A stretch of DNA of 64,000 nucleotides. It comes from DATBSK01 sp964532485. GTDB lineage: Bacteria > Actinomycetota > Acidimicrobiia > IMCC26256 > PALSA-555. A program made the translations under genes and the position numbers. This document shows, piece by piece, positions 62,584-64,000 of this stretch (position 1 is its first letter; the number at the start of each line of letters is the position of its first letter). The notes under the pieces are model-generated. The model saw only the letters and a program-made list of their open reading frames with translations, ran no database searches and was not told the origin of the DNA. The DNA lies in NCBI GenBank assembly GCA_964532485.1, contig CAZHKE010000010.1, positions 1-64,000 of the forward strand, given 5' to 3'.

Positions 62584-63821
62584 TCAAGGCAGCACGACGA
62601 GGTCGTCACGGTGGACGACCTCGTGCGGCAACCCCTCGGGGAGCTNNNNNNNNNNNNNNNNNNNNNNNNNNNNNNNNNNNNNNNNNNNNNNNNNNNNNNN
62701 NNNNNNNNNNNNNNNNNNNNNNNNNNNNNNNNNNNNNNNNNNNNNAGCACGACGAGGTCGTCACGGTGGACGACCTCGTGCGGCAACCCCTCGGGGAGCT
62801 CACTCGTCCGCCGCCCGGCGACATCCCGGAGGGCCGAGGCGGAGAAGCGAGCGATCCCCTTCGCGAAGGGTTCGCCGTCGGCCACGACCTCCACCGCGTC
62901 CTCGGCATCGAAGTCGCCGTCGACCGAGAGGACGCCCGCCGGCAGCAGCGACCGCCCCTGCTCGGTCAGCGCTCGGCGGGCCCCACCGTCGACGACGATC
63001 CGGCCGGCCGCGGCGCGCGCGAACGCGATCCAGAGCTTTCGGCTCGACAGTCGATCCGTGCGGGGCCGCACCGCGGTGCCGACGGGGCGACCCGCGACGG
63101 CATCGAGCACGACCCCCGGAGCGTCGGCTCCGGCGATGACGACTCGCACACCTGACCACACGGCGATCTTCGCCGCGGCGAGCTTGCTCGCCATCCCGCC
63201 GCTGCCACGCACGGTGCCGGCGCCCCCCGCCACCGACTCGAGCGCCTCGTCGACCTCGACGATCTCCTCGATGAGCGACGCGCGCTCGTCGAGGCGTGGG
63301 TCGGCCGTGAAGAGCCCCGCGGTGTCGGTGAGCAGGAGGAGCAGCTCCGCGCCCACGAGATGCGACACGAGCGCGGCAAGACGGTCGTTGTCTCCGTAGC
63401 GGATCTCGTCATCGGCGACGGTGTCGTTCTCGTTGACGACGGGCACGACCAGCAAGTCGACGAGACGTCCGATCGTTTCTCTGGCGTGCAGGTACTGCGT
63501 GCGGTGCCCGAAGTCGTGCGGTGTGAGCAGCACCTGGCCCGCCACGACCCCGTGTTCGCCCAGGATCGCCCCGATCCTCTCCATCAGCAGCGGCTGTCCG
63601 ACGGCGGCGACGGCCTGGAGCGTGCCGATGTCGGCGGGTCGGGCATCGAGACCCAGCGCTGGGAGGCCGGCTGCGATCGCGCCGGAGCAGACGACGACTA
63701 CCTCGTGGCCTCCGCGGCGGGCCTGCGCGATCTCGGCGCAGAGCTTCACGAGGCGGGCGTCGTCGAGCTCGCCGCGCTCGGTCGTGATCGACGACGTGCC
63801 GATCTTGACGACGGTCCTCAA
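62584..63821 (-). CDS. proB: Glutamate 5-kinase, interrupted by a false scaffold gap
   Basis: The N-terminal part reads RTVVKIGTSSITTE, SGAIAAGLPALGL and the NENDTVADDEIRYGDNDRLAALVS signature of the kinase. The C-terminal PUA domain ends HEVVHRDDLVVLP just before the stop at 62584. The span includes 100 N plus one of two identical 55-bp copies. Removing these 155 bases gives 1083 bp, exactly 361 codons, and a normal 360-aa ProB. The start is TTG 63821, 19 bp after the obg stop. Confidence 0.9.
62646..62745. other. 100-N scaffold gap flanked by a 55-bp duplication
   Basis: Exactly 100 N. The 55 bases before the gap (62591-62645) are identical to the 55 bases after it (62746-62800). The two contigs therefore share a 55-base end that was not merged. 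The gap is an assembly feature and contains no missing sequence if the join is right. Confidence 0.95.
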
Positions 63822-63840
63822 CTGGTCACCGGAAGCCCGC

Positions 63841-64000
63841 TCACGCGAAGCCCTCGACGTACTCGAGCTCGATCTCGCCGATGCGCACGGTGTCGCCTTC
63901 GTGCGCACCGGCGCGGGCCAGTGCACGCTCGACGCCCATCTTCCGGAAGCGATCCTGGACATAGGCCACCGCATCGGGGTTCGTGAGGTCGGCCATGGCG
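63841..64000 (-). CDS. obg: GTPase Obg, C-terminal end
   Basis: Only the last 52 codons are present; the gene continues past the window. The translated end reads NPDAVAYVQDRFRKMGVERALARAGAHEGDTVRIGEIELEY, the OCT domain found only at the C-terminus of Obg/CgtA GTPases. Obg acts in large-subunit ribosome assembly. The obg-proB-proA order is common in actinobacteria and supports the call. Confidence 0.85.
   Translation of the reverse strand, partial: AMADLTNPDAVAYVQDRFRKMGVERALARAGAHEGDTVRIGEIELEYVEGFA

Noticed and set aside
62591..62800. The 55-bp direct repeat as a biological duplication or mobile element target site
   Set aside because: It abuts exactly 100 N on both inner sides and, once merged, restores the proB frame, so it is an assembly overlap.
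59994..63155. A 1053-codon open frame on the plus strand running through the N gap
   Set aside because: It is antisense to moxR, proA and proB, is rich in Arg, Asp and Gly without domain motifs, and exists because high-GC genes leave antisense frames open.

Overview
This is a high-GC bacterial scaffold, most likely from an uncultured actinobacterium, possibly near Acidimicrobiia. That placement is inferred from gene content: a BldD-type regulator, an RskA-type anti-sigma/ECF pair, a FolP2-type dihydropteroate synthase, an actinobacterial caa3 oxidase cluster, HrcA/CIRCE control and frequent GTG starts. A run of exactly 100 N at 62646-62745 lies between two identical 55-bp copies, which marks an unmerged scaffold join and suggests a metagenome assembly.

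Positions 1-8684 are accessory. After the end of an MGMT-like protein and about 670 bp with no recognisable gene, two divergent, tightly overlapping operons encode almost only lipoproteins. They hold three Asp-nucleophile alpha/beta hydrolases (one epoxide-hydrolase-like and two close to haloalkane dehalogenases, one of those with a Tat signal), two double-domain DUF1330-like lipoproteins, two members of an unnamed lipoprotein family, and a TetR regulator. Two CATG-centred sites lie in the divergent promoter. This looks like an envelope-anchored hydrolase system and is the strongest candidate here for an undescribed function.

Positions 8685-11663 look like one end of an integrative element: an excisionase-like protein, a VapBC-like pair, an orphan HicB, a tyrosine recombinase, and a tRNA with a CAU anticodon whose 3' end faces the recombinase gene.

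Positions 11765-31282 are mostly core genes on the minus strand: rpoD, dnaG, dgt, a PIG-L deacetylase, ppdK, a J-like/RDD membrane protein, glyS, a 38-codon YccF-like remnant, recO and uppS. A diacylglycerol kinase gene follows on the plus strand, then the cytochrome oxidase genes ctaC-D-E-F-G with a membrane cupredoxin.

Positions 31432-40134 carry phoH-ybeY-CNNM-era, bldD, and hemW-hrcA-dnaJ-rsmE. A CIRCE operator sits across the hemW stop codon. An ECF sigma/anti-sigma pair, an acyl-CoA dehydrogenase, lepA, rpsT and a leuS-comEA-comEC-folP-holA run follow. The ECF sigma gene and comEA both seem to lack an ATG, GTG or TTG start in a sensible place.

Positions 52828-55412 carry tRNA-Ala(GGC) joined directly to two tandem LAGLIDADG endonuclease frames in different phases, then hisH and an unusual hisF with Gln at the position of the second catalytic Asp. 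The window ends with rsfS, nadD, an ACT protein, a photolyase, a VWA/MoxR pair, proA, proB (split by the false gap) and the C-terminus of obg.
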